From assembly GCA_964607755.1 (NCBI GenBank), contig CAZSMC010000065.1, positions 1 through 23,154 on the forward strand: a stretch of DNA of 23,154 nt. The letters run 5' to 3'. Each line of letters opens with the position of its first letter. Positions within the stretch are counted from its first letter, which is position 1. The position numbers and the translations under genes are program-made. This document shows positions 13,545 through 23,105 of this stretch, one piece after another. This stretch comes from CAZSMC01 sp964607755. Its GTDB lineage: Bacteria; Zhuqueibacterota; Zhuqueibacteria; Residuimicrobiales; Krinioviventaceae. The notes beneath the pieces are model-generated. The model was not told the origin of the DNA. It saw nothing but the letters and a program-made list of their open reading frames with translations, and made no database searches.

Positions 13545-15742
13545 ATGGCCGATAAAATTTCTGACTTGAAAAGAAAATTCGAAGGTGAAAAGATCGGTGA
13601 ATACGTGATCGAGAAATACATCGGTGGCGGTGGAATCGCACATGTATGGAAAGCTCGACATTCAGAATTAGATCAACAGTATGCAGCAATTAAAATTCTG
13701 AGACAAGAATTCAATCATAATAAAAAAATAATCAAACGTTTCAAACAGGGGATGAAAATAGTATGTGACCATCGCAATAATCCCAACATTGTTAACTGGA
13801 TAGGCGGCGGATATGTTCCTCACCTTGAAGCGCATTATTTTAGTATGGAGTATATTAACGGAATAGATTTAGCCAATCTGATAGAAAAGAGGAAAAAAAG
13901 GAAAATCTATTTTAGATGGGATGAAATTTTATTCATCTTTGAAAGTATTGCTAATGCTCTGAATGACTTGCATGCTTTTGGCAGAGTTCATCGGGATCTC
14001 AAGCCTGATAATATACTCATTGAAACAAATAATATTTATAACTTGAAAAAAGACAAAAGTAGAATCTTATTAATAGATTTCGATATCGTTAAAACCATTG
14101 CTGATCCTCAAACAACCGTTGATTCTAAAATGGGAACCTGGGGTTATTGCCCTCCAGAACAACAACAAAGTGCAAAAAATGCAACAAAACAATCAGACAT
14201 TTATTCTCTCGGTATTATTCTCTTTGAACTTATCACGACCGAAAGAATAGGCATTGAACTGAGTGGTATCACGACACACGTCGAAGAAGAAGCACAAAAA
14301 AGAGGTTATCCTGAACGGGTAAAAGAAATTGTATCAAAAGCACTGTCAGTTAATCCTCGACAACGGTTTTCAAATGTTAAGGAAATGTATAAAGAACTTG
14401 TTGGTGAGGAAGGTTCTAAATCAACTTTGGTTGTGTCAAAAATACCAATCAGACGATTATTACCAAAAATTGCAGCACTTTTACTTTTTCTTGCGCTTTT
14501 TATTACAGCATCCTTTTGGATTGTAAACAAGGGTGGGGATTTACTACATGAGGGTCAACTCACTTTTAATAATGATTCTAACGAACAAAATTCTGACCAG
14601 AGCATGGTTACAATAAACGAAGATACGATTACCAGAGAGCAGGATGCAACATCTATCGAAACACCTCCGACTCTTGATGTTGTCAACTATACAATAGCAA
14701 TTAATACAAAACCTGCTGGAGCAACTGTATTCTTGAATGGAAATGAAATTGGACATACACCGATTGAAAATCAACTGGTGAGCGCTGGCAATAATAATTT
14801 TCAATTTGAACATGATGATTATGAAACGCGCCAGATCACACGAAAAATAAATAGTGATACTACCCTTCAACTTACTCTGAATCCTCTGCCAGGTCAGTTG
14901 GAGCTTGAATTATCAAACACAAACATTATCGGCGTTACTCTCGAAAGAGAAGGAAATCAGTATCAGCCAGTTGCAGCCCAAAATACTATCTACACTTTTC
15001 ATGGATTANNNNNNNNNNNNNNNNNNNNNNNNNNNNNNNNNNNNNNNNNNNNNNNNNNNNNNNNNNNNNNNNNNNNNNNNNNNNNNNNNNNNNNNNNNNN
15101 NNNNNNNNAAATCAGTATCAGCCAGTTGCAGCCCAAAATACTATCTACACTTTTCATGGATTACCCCCGGGGAAATATTTTTATATAATTAGATCGGACT
15201 GTTCAGAGTACACTGACGCATGTACAATAAAGTCGAACAGATTAACGGAAATCAGTTTACATTACTCTCCGGTTAAAATAACAGCTATACCATTCGCAGA
15301 ACAAATAACAATCACGAGAATATTAAGGGATAAGTTATATACAATTGCTCAAGTTAATTCCAGTTCATTAGAATGCTCGTTACCTGTTGATGAAGCTTTC
15401 AGAATACAGATTATCAGTCCGGATAGTATTCCAGTTTTTGAAACATTAACTGTTGATGAAGACCCCGATCAAAACGTACTTGTAGCAAGTTTTCTGGCAA
15501 AAGGTCACTTGACAATTGTAAGCAAACAGGGAGACACTATTGTTCAGGGTGGCCAAATCTATATAAACGGATTTCATAAAAGTGATTGGGTAACAACGAG
15601 AACGTTAGAGCTGTCTGAAGGGAGGTATCAGATAAAAGTAAGGTATAATAATCTCGTTCCAAAGGATAGTATTGTTACAGTCAATGTTCGTCCAGGTCAA
15701 ATGGAACGCCTTGAATATGAATTTTTAAATGAGGGCATATAA
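13545..15742 (+). CDS. Transmembrane Ser/Thr protein kinase with PEGA domains (interrupted by an assembly gap)
   Basis: The kinase domain (about 17-290) has a glycine-rich loop GGGGIAHVWKA (27-37), the ATP lysine K50 in AAIKIL, the catalytic loop HRDLKPDN (149-156) and LIDFD (176-180, with the usual DFG glycine replaced by Asp180). GTWGYCPPEQ (197-206) and SDIYSLGIILFEL (217-229) follow. One transmembrane helix lies at about 307-327, and a PEGA domain (about 382-445, TKPAGATVFLNGNEIGHTPI) sits outside. The frame appears to end at 15188 only because of 100 N. The 55 bases before the gap (14954-15008) are repeated exactly after it (15109-15163). Removing 15009-15163 gives one open frame of 680 codons to 15742, with more PEGA-like segments (QGGQIYINGFH). 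The alphaC glutamate looks replaced by Gly69, so activity needs testing. The gene overlaps the next one by one base. Confidence 0.85.
15009..15108. other. Assembly gap (100 N) flanked by a 55-nt exact overlap
   Basis: Exactly 100 N, the conventional length for a gap of unknown size, interrupts the kinase gene. The sequence at 14954-15008 (starting AAATCAGTATCAGCCAGTTG) is identical over 55 nt to 15109-15163. Two contigs that overlap by a fixed k-mer length and were joined by scaffolding would look like this. Deleting the N plus one copy (155 nt) restores the reading frame. Confidence 0.9.
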
Positions 15743-16677
15743 TGAGATACAAATTCCATTCTATAATGTTTAAATGTATGATCTATATGATTATACTGCA
15801 TCATTTTTCGACGTCTTTATCTGCACAAACATCAAGTGATCAGAATGAAAAGGTCAGAATGGCAATCGAGTCATATATCGGCGGTAATTACGAGCGTGCG
15901 AATACACTATTGTCCGAATTATTCCTCCCGGAAACTTTCAGTCTATTAAGTCAGGATATGAAAAAATGGACTTGTATTTATTACGCAGCAACAAAACTAC
16001 GATTAGATCAAAACGAGTTTGCAGAACAAGCTATTGATAAACTGCTCACCATCGATCCGAGCATTAATCTTCAGGAAGTAACTAGAGCATTTGAGAGTGA
16101 AGAACATTTCCCAGCCTGGTTCTCTGCGATAATTGAAACGAAATTCCGGACGATAACTTTTATCTCTGATCCGCCGTCAGCAGATTTGTATCTAGATAAT
16201 AGCTACTTTGGCAAAACAGCTTATACAATCTCCAATCTTGCAACTTTTAAAACACATAAAATAAAATTAATAAAAGAAAATTGTCAAACCCTTGAACAAG
16301 ATGTCCAAATTGGAAAAAATGATACCGTTTTTTTCCGATTGGATTGCTCAGGCTTGAGAACAATTCATATCTCTTCTACTCCTCAAAATGCCAACATATT
16401 TATTGATGGTACAAAACAAGATCAAAAAACAAATACTAGTGTAGAAATCGAACCAGGAGAACATCAAATTATAGTCAAAAAAGGCTGGTTTCGAAAAAAA
16501 TCAAAAGCGGACTTTACTCAAGAGACAGACTCGCTGCATTTTGTCTTGAAACCTCATTGGTGGAAAATTGGGGGAGTTGCTGCTGCCATTACAGGTGGAA
16601 TAATATATGCACTCGATCCATGGAATTGCCGAGACGGCGAACCACTTCCCCTCCCGCCAAATCCACCAGTAGAGTAG
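15742..16677 (+). CDS. Exported PEGA-domain protein with TPR-like helical region
   Basis: The start overlaps the kinase stop by one base (TAATG at 15740-15744), so the two are translationally coupled. The 311-residue protein begins with a signal peptide (residues 1 to about 29, ending LSAQ). A helical region (about 30-125; YIGGNYERANTLLSELF, EFAEQAIDKLLTIDPSI) has TPR-like spacing. Two PEGA-type beta domains follow: about 131-199 (ISDPPSADLYLDNSYFGKTA) and about 200-268 (SSTPQNANIFIDGTKQDQKT). The protein closes with a hydrophobic segment (about 271-290, IGGVAAAITGGIIYAL) and a proline-rich tail. PEGA domains bind or stack on envelope or surface structures. Because the kinase carries the same kind of domain outside the membrane, this protein may be its periplasmic partner or co-receptor (inference). 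No enzyme motif is seen. Confidence 0.8.
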   Translation: MRYKFHSIMFKCMIYMIILHHFSTSLSAQTSSDQNEKVRMAIESYIGGNYERANTLLSELFLPETFSLLSQDMKKWTCIYYAATKLRLDQNEFAEQAIDKLLTIDPSINLQEVTRAFESEEHFPAWFSAIIETKFRTITFISDPPSADLYLDNSYFGKTAYTISNLATFKTHKIKLIKENCQTLEQDVQIGKNDTVFFRLDCSGLRTIHISSTPQNANIFIDGTKQDQKTNTSVEIEPGEHQIIVKKGWFRKKSKADFTQETDSLHFVLKPHWWKIGGVAAAITGGIIYALDPWNCRDGEPLPLPPNPPVE

Positions 16678-16738
16678 GAGGATATTTGTTGTGACCTAAA
16701 AATACAATTTTAGATAACGTCATATTTGGAGATCTGCC

Positions 16739-19700
16739 ATGAAAAGTATACTCATTATAGCAGAGCTTGTTTTTCTAACTATTTTGTCTTTTATCATAAA
16801 ATCTACCTATGCCGAGTCCCAATCTCAATTAACAGATGATACGAATAAAATAGAAACCCGGCACATTGTAAAAGTAAAGCGCTCCATAGCACCTAGTAAT
16901 CTGCAATCCATACCTTCCTCGAATGTCAATCAAATCGAATATAATAACAGTTCTCAAGATACAATTATCATTACACAATTGAACTGGGAATCACCACCTC
17001 TACCTGCCGGCTGGTATACAAATGACGATAATGGGACTGAGAATGGTGATTATGAATGGGGGCGAACGAATTGTGATGCCTGGGAAGGTACGTATAGCGG
17101 ATGGTGTGCTGCTGGCGGTGATGACGCACTGGTCGCCTGCTCAGACAGCTATCCCGATAGCTGCGAATCCTGGTTGAAATACGATATTCCCATGGACTTG
17201 TCAAATGCAGCGGCGGCCGGAGCTTCATTCAAATATAAAGTGAATTCAGAATCTGGTAAAGATTTTTTGTACTGGGGAATTTCTTTGAATGGTCGCGATT
17301 TTTCTCTAATCGGATTTAGTGGTGACCATCATTGGCACGAAATGAGTGTCGATTTTTTCAATGACTTTGCCGAGTTGAAAGACCCAAATAACAGAAATAC
17401 AGTCTATTTTACAATTATTTTTGAAAGTGACGGAGAAAATTCAGACGGACAGGGAGCTTTTATTGATGATCTTTTCATTTACAAAGTCCCAAAAGAATAT
17501 ACCCCTCCACAGAACATGAAATTAACAGCAACCAATGATAATGTAAACATATCTTGGAACTCTCCACGGGGAATTGAAAAAAGAGAGCAGCTATTTACAG
17601 ATGACGATAACTGGGATAAAATAACAACCACCAGAAAAGCACATGTGGTTATGGCAAAAGGACCTTTTCAATTCCCGGAATATCCTGCTGTCATAAAAGG
17701 TCTCCGTGTGGCATTTTACATCCCGAGCGGAGAGGACATCTACAGGAGCGCTATGAGAGTGAACATCTATGCGGATACAACATCTACAGCTACAAAGCCA
17801 GAATCCTCTCTGCTTGTTGCACAATCTGCCCCCTTTGACATCACTAATACTCACTTTTTCCAAAATATTGATTTGACAAATATTGATCTAAAAATCGATA
17901 AAGGAGTAATATTTGTTGGCATTGAACAATTGGGAACCAAACTTTCCATTCTGAGAGATACAGGCGATACGGATTTAAATTCGTTCATAGATAAAAACCT
18001 GGATGGAATATTCGAGCCGCTCCTTCCTGAAGACGGCACATTAGGCATTCGAGTGGTTTACTCCAGGTACGGCAGCCTTCACGAACTCAGCGAATATAAT
18101 CTATACCGTTCAACACAATCCCCTATTGAATTGGAACCGGCAAATAACATCGCTTCGTTGCCCACAAACTTGACCTCATATAATGATGAAAGTGTCGCAC
18201 TAAACACACTGTATTACTATACAATGACAGCAAATTATAGCGGCATTGTAAGCGGACCTTCAAATATCGATTCTATCATTATTGCTCAGCAACCGGTCAT
18301 TCAGCTTGATCCAACTCGGTTGAATTATCATCTAGTTGAAGGTCAAACAAAACCTGTTCAGCAAAATATTACCTTGTCCAATCCAGGTACCGGTTCGTTA
18401 GAGTGGGAAGGTGTCACACAAACCGGGGATGGAGGTGACTGGCTCTCGATTTCTCCGACAAACGGCCAGGTTGCCGAACAAGAGTCAGAATCCTTATCTG
18501 TAACCGTCGATCCGGCATCTCTATCTCAAGGTGAATATAGCGGGACAATTACAATCAACTCGTCAAATGCGGTCAATAGTGGACAAGAAATAGCGATTAA
18601 CGTCACTGTAGCAGGCCCGCCGGAAATTTACACCTCGACACAGCAAGTATCGATAACAAGCTTTATAGATGCAGGGGATTCCCCTCCCGACTCGATCACC
18701 TTGACCAATAATGGAGCGTCTCCCCTAAACTGGTCGATTACAACCTCGACAGAAAATGGATTGGACTGGATAGGGGTTGAACCTGGGTCTGGTGTCCTGG
18801 AAAACGGCCAAAGCACATCTCTTGTTGTTATGGCAAAGTTAGTGAATGGCATGCAAAAAGGAACTTATAACGGCAAAATAATTATATCCGACTCGTTAGC
18901 TGTTAACAGTCCTTACGAAATATCCGTGACCTGGGAATTAAAAGCATACGCCCCGCCAGAGATTTTTACAAATACCCGGCAATTATCAATCACCAGCTTT
19001 ATAGATGAAGGTGACACCTCACCCGACTCAATTATGCTAACCAACAAAGGCAAAGACAACTTGAATTGGACGGTTTCAACAACGACCGAAAACGGGCTGC
19101 ACTGGATTGTAGTGAATCCCACGTCAGGAACATTGGAAAGCGAACAATCAACCTACCTGACTGTTCATGCTACACTTCTTGAAGGCATTCAAAAAGGCGT
19201 TCACAACGGTACAATAATCATTTCGGATTCTCTCGCTGCAAATAGCCCCTATGACATATCTGTCAGATGGGAACTTAAAGACCGGACACCGCCAACGATC
19301 AAAATCGAAAGTCAAGATGTGGTGGCAGATCATAAAATCCCCTATATGGTAGAAGCGACAATTCAGGATGAGGACAATATCAAAGATGCCAGACTCTATT
19401 TCAGGAAAAGTACAGTTACAGCTTTTACTGAAAAAACAATGACAATGGATGGTGACAGGTATATTGCCATTATCCCGGGTGAGTCCGTGCTGCCTGAAGG
19501 ACTGGTTTATTTTGTTTCTGCAACGGATAGTTATGATAATAATAGCAAAAGTGACACGTTGGGCATTAAAGTAAAGATACCTGAAAATATTCATACAATT
19601 AAAATTCCGGCAGGTAAAAACGAGCAATCCTATAAAATGATATCCTGTCCCGGTGTATTGCAAAACACAAAAATTGCTGATATCCTGGTCCCAACATTTG

Positions 19701-20875
19701 GCAAATACGACGAGAATAAATGGAGACTTTTTCATTATGCAAACGGATTGTTGGAATATGATAAAGCCGGCAATTTTGAACCCGGAAAAGCATTCTGGAT
19801 CCTTGCCAAAAAAGGAGGAACCATTCACTTTGGCGCAAGCACAACTCTAGATCCGGCTAAAGAATATGAAATTACACTACATCCGGGCTGGAATCAGATT
19901 GCCAATCCGTTTAGTTTCCCGCTCTCATGGGAACAAATAGCGGATGAAACAAGCGATCCTCTCGATACATGGCTCTATTCTTACAATGAAGGCTATGACA
20001 CAGAAACCATTATCGAACCGTATAAAGGATACTTTGTTAAAAATTTATCAAGTTCTGCCATCACTCTGAGCATTAATCCAGGTGCATTACCTCCGGTAAA
20101 AAAATCAGCACACTCTGAATCTGATTTTGCAAAAGCTAACTTTGTAATTCAAATCAGAGCAAATACCGGATCATTTTCCGATAATATCAATTTTTTCGGC
20201 ACAGCGGATGGGTGCTCTGACGAATGGGATAGTTACGATCATGCCGAGCCCCCGGCCCTGTTTGCACCGCTCTCTTTATACGTGGAGCATGAGAATTGGC
20301 CCCTGCATAAAGGAAAGTATACAACAGATTTTCGTGCCATTCAGGATGAGAACCACGTATGGGATTTTATCGTGGAGGTCAAAGAATCCGGTCAGGTTGA
20401 TCTTTCTTTTGATGTCATCAAATCCGACACCGAAAAAGAACTCATGTTATACGATTTGAATAACTTTATCCATCAAAACATTTCCCAGGATAATAAATAC
20501 AGTTTCCATTCAAATCAACAAAAAGAAAAATATGCATTCAAACTGATTCGTGGTGATAAAGAGTTTCTCGAGTCAGCGCTACAAAATACCACGCCAAATT
20601 CATTTGTCGTGTTGCCGAATTATCCCAACCCGTTCAATCAACACACGACAATAAAATTTGGCATTGAAAGAGAACAGCAGGTAAAAATCACTATCTTTAA
20701 CAACCTTGGTCATCACATTAAAACACTTGCCGACAATAATTATAGGCCGGGTTTACACACGCTCAAGTGGGACGGGAGGAATATGCAAAATGTGAACGTT
20801 CCGAGCGGTCTTTATTTTTGCCAGGTGAAGACAGAAAAGGATGTTGGTCATATCAAGATATTGTTGATAAAATAA
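16739..20875 (+). CDS. Giant T9SS-secreted protein with jelly-roll, Fn3-like and BACON-like repeats
   Basis: The 1378-residue protein starts after GGAG at 16729-16732 and has an N-terminal signal peptide (about 1-25, ending TYAES). Residues about 80-250 resemble a MAM/choice-of-anchor J jelly-roll domain (SWLKYDIPMDL, then GAFIDDLFIYK). A fibronectin III-like segment (about 255-510; NVNISWNSP, SEYNLYRSTQ) follows, split by an inserted domain. Three BACON/Abp2-like Ig repeats come next (about 517-625, 628-735, 738-843), of which the last two are near duplicates. After a region with no named match (ending in GWNQIANPF and KGYFVKNL motifs), a T9SS type A sorting domain closes the protein (about 1290-1378; NYPNPFNQHTTIKF, SGLYFCQVK). 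No catalytic motif is visible. It is probably a surface adhesin, glycan-binding or structural protein and a candidate output of the upstream signalling genes. Confidence 0.8.
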   Translation: MKSILIIAELVFLTILSFIIKSTYAESQSQLTDDTNKIETRHIVKVKRSIAPSNLQSIPSSNVNQIEYNNSSQDTIIITQLNWESPPLPAGWYTNDDNGTENGDYEWGRTNCDAWEGTYSGWCAAGGDDALVACSDSYPDSCESWLKYDIPMDLSNAAAAGASFKYKVNSESGKDFLYWGISLNGRDFSLIGFSGDHHWHEMSVDFFNDFAELKDPNNRNTVYFTIIFESDGENSDGQGAFIDDLFIYKVPKEYTPPQNMKLTATNDNVNISWNSPRGIEKREQLFTDDDNWDKITTTRKAHVVMAKGPFQFPEYPAVIKGLRVAFYIPSGEDIYRSAMRVNIYADTTSTATKPESSLLVAQSAPFDITNTHFFQNIDLTNIDLKIDKGVIFVGIEQLGTKLSILRDTGDTDLNSFIDKNLDGIFEPLLPEDGTLGIRVVYSRYGSLHELSEYNLYRSTQSPIELEPANNIASLPTNLTSYNDESVALNTLYYYTMTANYSGIVSGPSNIDSIIIAQQPVIQLDPTRLNYHLVEGQTKPVQQNITLSNPGTGSLEWEGVTQTGDGGDWLSISPTNGQVAEQESESLSVTVDPASLSQGEYSGTITINSSNAVNSGQEIAINVTVAGPPEIYTSTQQVSITSFIDAGDSPPDSITLTNNGASPLNWSITTSTENGLDWIGVEPGSGVLENGQSTSLVVMAKLVNGMQKGTYNGKIIISDSLAVNSPYEISVTWELKAYAPPEIFTNTRQLSITSFIDEGDTSPDSIMLTNKGKDNLNWTVSTTTENGLHWIVVNPTSGTLESEQSTYLTVHATLLEGIQKGVHNGTIIISDSLAANSPYDISVRWELKDRTPPTIKIESQDVVADHKIPYMVEATIQDEDNIKDARLYFRKSTVTAFTEKTMTMDGDRYIAIIPGESVLPEGLVYFVSATDSYDNNSKSDTLGIKVKIPENIHTIKIPAGKNEQSYKMISCPGVLQNTKIADILVPTFGKYDENKWRLFHYANGLLEYDKAGNFEPGKAFWILAKKGGTIHFGASTTLDPAKEYEITLHPGWNQIANPFSFPLSWEQIADETSDPLDTWLYSYNEGYDTETIIEPYKGYFVKNLSSSAITLSINPGALPPVKKSAHSESDFAKANFVIQIRANTGSFSDNINFFGTADGCSDEWDSYDHAEPPALFAPLSLYVEHENWPLHKGKYTTDFRAIQDENHVWDFIVEVKESGQVDLSFDVIKSDTEKELMLYDLNNFIHQNISQDNKYSFHSNQQKEKYAFKLIRGDKEFLESALQNTTPNSFVVLPNYPNPFNQHTTIKFGIEREQQVKITIFNNLGHHIKTLADNNYRPGLHTLKWDGRNMQNVNVPSGLYFCQVKTEKDVGHIKILLIK
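18619..19270 (+). repeat. Internal tandem duplication of a BACON-like domain
   Basis: Two adjacent units of about 325 nt inside the giant gene (about 18619-18942 and 18943-19270) remain alignable at the nucleotide level. Both contain AGCTTTATAGATG and the protein motifs TSFIDxGD, GLxWIxVxPxSGxLE and GTIIISDSLAxNSPY (the last is GKIIISDSLAVNSPY in the first unit). The first of the three repeats (about 18289-18615) is clearly more diverged, so these two arose more recently by tandem duplication. Confidence 0.7.
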
Positions 20876-20921
20876 ATTAATTTTAAATCACAAATCAAAC
20901 TACAAATGGAGGACAAAAACG

Positions 20922-23105
20922 ATGAAAAATTTATTATTAGTTCTGATTATCTTTGGCATCCCTTTTTCATTAATCGCTCAATCTTGGCAATGGCTATACC
21001 CTTATCCTACAACGAATACTGTGATTGACTTTTGTTTTATGGATAATAGTAATGGTCTTATCATTGCTGAGAATGGAGAAATTATTAATACCAACGATGG
21101 CTGTTCGACCTGGGAATCCAAAATAATGGAGGATGTTACTTTAGTCGACATTTATAATATCGATAAAACTCATATTTGGATTTTGGGCAAAATGAGTAGT
21201 GGTTGGTCTTCTAAATATGTAATCCTTAAAACGATTGATGGTGGAAGTAATTGGAACCAATATGATATGAGTTCTGGCAATTCATTAAATTGTCTTTGTT
21301 TCATTTCAGAAAATAGAGGCTGGGCAGCTGGCTCTTATGGAGACCTCAGAATGACGAACGACGGGGGTCTTTCTTGGACTGATAAGTCAATAAGCTCTGG
21401 AGAAATCCGTCCTGACATATTTTTTATCCATTTTATTGATGATCAAAACGGCGTGATCATTGGTCGTGATGCTGGAATAGTAATGGGCAAAACAACCGAT
21501 GGCGGAAATTCATGGGACTTCAATATGGCTGGAGTTAGTAATAATTTTTTTAGCGGCTGTTTTGCAGACCCAGACACATACTTTGCAGTTGGTGAAAGAG
21601 GGCTCATTTTAAATACTAATAATTATGGAAGCAACTGGGCTTTCCCTTCAAATACTGCTCAAAAATCATTATATGGCATTTGCTATGCTGATAATACCAC
21701 GGGTTGGGCAGTTGGTATAGATAGCACCGTTCTTAAAACAAGCGATGGTGGTCTTTCCTGGGAAACGCAATCACTTGGATTTTCTTCAAATTTCGTTGAG
21801 GTTAAATTTAATGATATAAATAATGGCTGGATCATGGGGACGCAAAATGGACCTCAGACGAACCAAGTATTTTTATCAACCAATGATGGTGGGAAAAATT
21901 GGGAGAATAAATTCAAAACTTTTGATGAAATATTGATTTTTACAGATGTTTGTTTTGTCGATTCGACAAATGGGTGGCTGATTTCTGATAGAAGAATATA
22001 TAATACATACGATGGAGGGAAAACTTGGAAATTGCAATATACTGGCTCAACAGGCTGGGGTAGCTCGGAATATTTATATGCCATAACATTTGTGGACCAA
22101 TCGAACGGATTCTGCATTGGTAGCAAATCCAACAAAGGATTTTTACTTAAAACCATGGATGGCGGTGAGAATTGGAATCCTCAAACTTTGGCTTTTGGTC
22201 CTCTACGAGACATACATTTAATTTCAAATTTAACAGGATGGCTTGTTGGTGACGATGGTTTAATTCTTCGCACTCTTAATGGATGTCAGTCTTTTGAATA
22301 TTTAGCGAGTAATGTTACTAACGATATTGTTGGTGTTCACTTCCTTAATGATAATCATGGCTGGGCAGTAACGAGTTCAAATATTTTACTTAGAACAAGC
22401 GACGGCGGCCTGAATTGGACGTCTTCTACTTTTTCCTCTGATCGTTATGATTATGGACAGAGAGTGTTCTTTTGCGATTCATTAACAGGTTTTGTTGGAA
22501 GTGCAGATGGTTTATTTAAAACAATGAACGGGGGAGTAACGTTCAGTCCCGTAGCTTTAACGAACTATGATGCGATAAATGATATTTACTTTGCTAATAC
22601 GAAAGAAGGGTGGGCATTAGCAGGTTATTCAGGATGGGGCGGTTCTGGTGGTGTTGTATATCACACAAATGATAGTGGCATTATTTGGAATGAAGTGTTA
22701 ACTTCCGGCCAAACTTTGACTGCTTTTTCTTTTGTTTCAGAAGGCTGCGGATGGGCCGTCGGAGGAAACAGTACGATCGCAAAATACAAACATGGTGGGC
22801 CTCTAACATCTGTTAATCTTTCAAAACCCACATCAGGGCTCACAAGCTATAAACTTCATCAGTGTTATCCAAATCCATTTAATCCCTCCACTACGATTAC
22901 GTACGATTTACCAAAAAAGTCTTTTGTCGAATTAAAGTTATTTGATATGCTCGGACGCGAAATCAAAACATTAGTAAATGAATCCAAAGAGGCTGGAAGA
23001 TATCAAATTGATCTTGATATGCAAAATTATGCATCAGGCACATATTTTTATCGGATAAAAGCTAAAAATTTTCAAAAAACTAAAAAATTAACTCTATTGA
23101 AATAG
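20922..23105 (+). CDS. T9SS-secreted Ycf48/BNR-like double beta-propeller protein
   Basis: The 727-residue protein starts after a TGGAGG site and has a signal peptide (residues 1-19, ending SLIAQ). About 14 repeats of the type GWAxGxxGxLxxTxDGGxxWxxx run through residues about 35-620, for example GWAAGSYGDLRMTNDGGLSW, GWAVGIDSTVLKTSDGGLSW and GWAVTSSNILLRTSDGGLNW. This matches the Ycf48/BNR-Asp-box propeller family, and 14 repeats would fit two seven-bladed propellers. Residues about 645-727 form a T9SS sorting domain (CYPNPFNPSTTITYDL, SGTYFYRIKAKN). In this family Asp-box propellers serve as binding or assembly scaffolds and sometimes glycosidases; I see no glycosidase active site. It lies 46 bp after the previous giant gene, so the two are probably co-transcribed surface proteins. 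Confidence 0.82.
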   Translation: MKNLLLVLIIFGIPFSLIAQSWQWLYPYPTTNTVIDFCFMDNSNGLIIAENGEIINTNDGCSTWESKIMEDVTLVDIYNIDKTHIWILGKMSSGWSSKYVILKTIDGGSNWNQYDMSSGNSLNCLCFISENRGWAAGSYGDLRMTNDGGLSWTDKSISSGEIRPDIFFIHFIDDQNGVIIGRDAGIVMGKTTDGGNSWDFNMAGVSNNFFSGCFADPDTYFAVGERGLILNTNNYGSNWAFPSNTAQKSLYGICYADNTTGWAVGIDSTVLKTSDGGLSWETQSLGFSSNFVEVKFNDINNGWIMGTQNGPQTNQVFLSTNDGGKNWENKFKTFDEILIFTDVCFVDSTNGWLISDRRIYNTYDGGKTWKLQYTGSTGWGSSEYLYAITFVDQSNGFCIGSKSNKGFLLKTMDGGENWNPQTLAFGPLRDIHLISNLTGWLVGDDGLILRTLNGCQSFEYLASNVTNDIVGVHFLNDNHGWAVTSSNILLRTSDGGLNWTSSTFSSDRYDYGQRVFFCDSLTGFVGSADGLFKTMNGGVTFSPVALTNYDAINDIYFANTKEGWALAGYSGWGGSGGVVYHTNDSGIIWNEVLTSGQTLTAFSFVSEGCGWAVGGNSTIAKYKHGGPLTSVNLSKPTSGLTSYKLHQCYPNPFNPSTTITYDLPKKSFVELKLFDMLGREIKTLVNESKEAGRYQIDLDMQNYASGTYFYRIKAKNFQKTKKLTLLK

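Noticed and set aside
14954..15163. 55-nt direct repeat as a biological repeat or insertion-site duplication
   Set aside because: It flanks exactly 100 N, and collapsing it restores the reading frame, so a contig overlap is the simpler explanation.
15109..15192. Frame crossing the N run and ending near 15188-15192
   Set aside because: It exists only because 155 nt of gap plus duplicated overlap shift the frame. It disappears when the overlap is collapsed.
15509..15742. Separate small gene of 77 codons
   Set aside because: It is in the same frame as the kinase after removal of the gap and duplicated 55 nt, so it is the kinase C-terminus rather than an independent gene.
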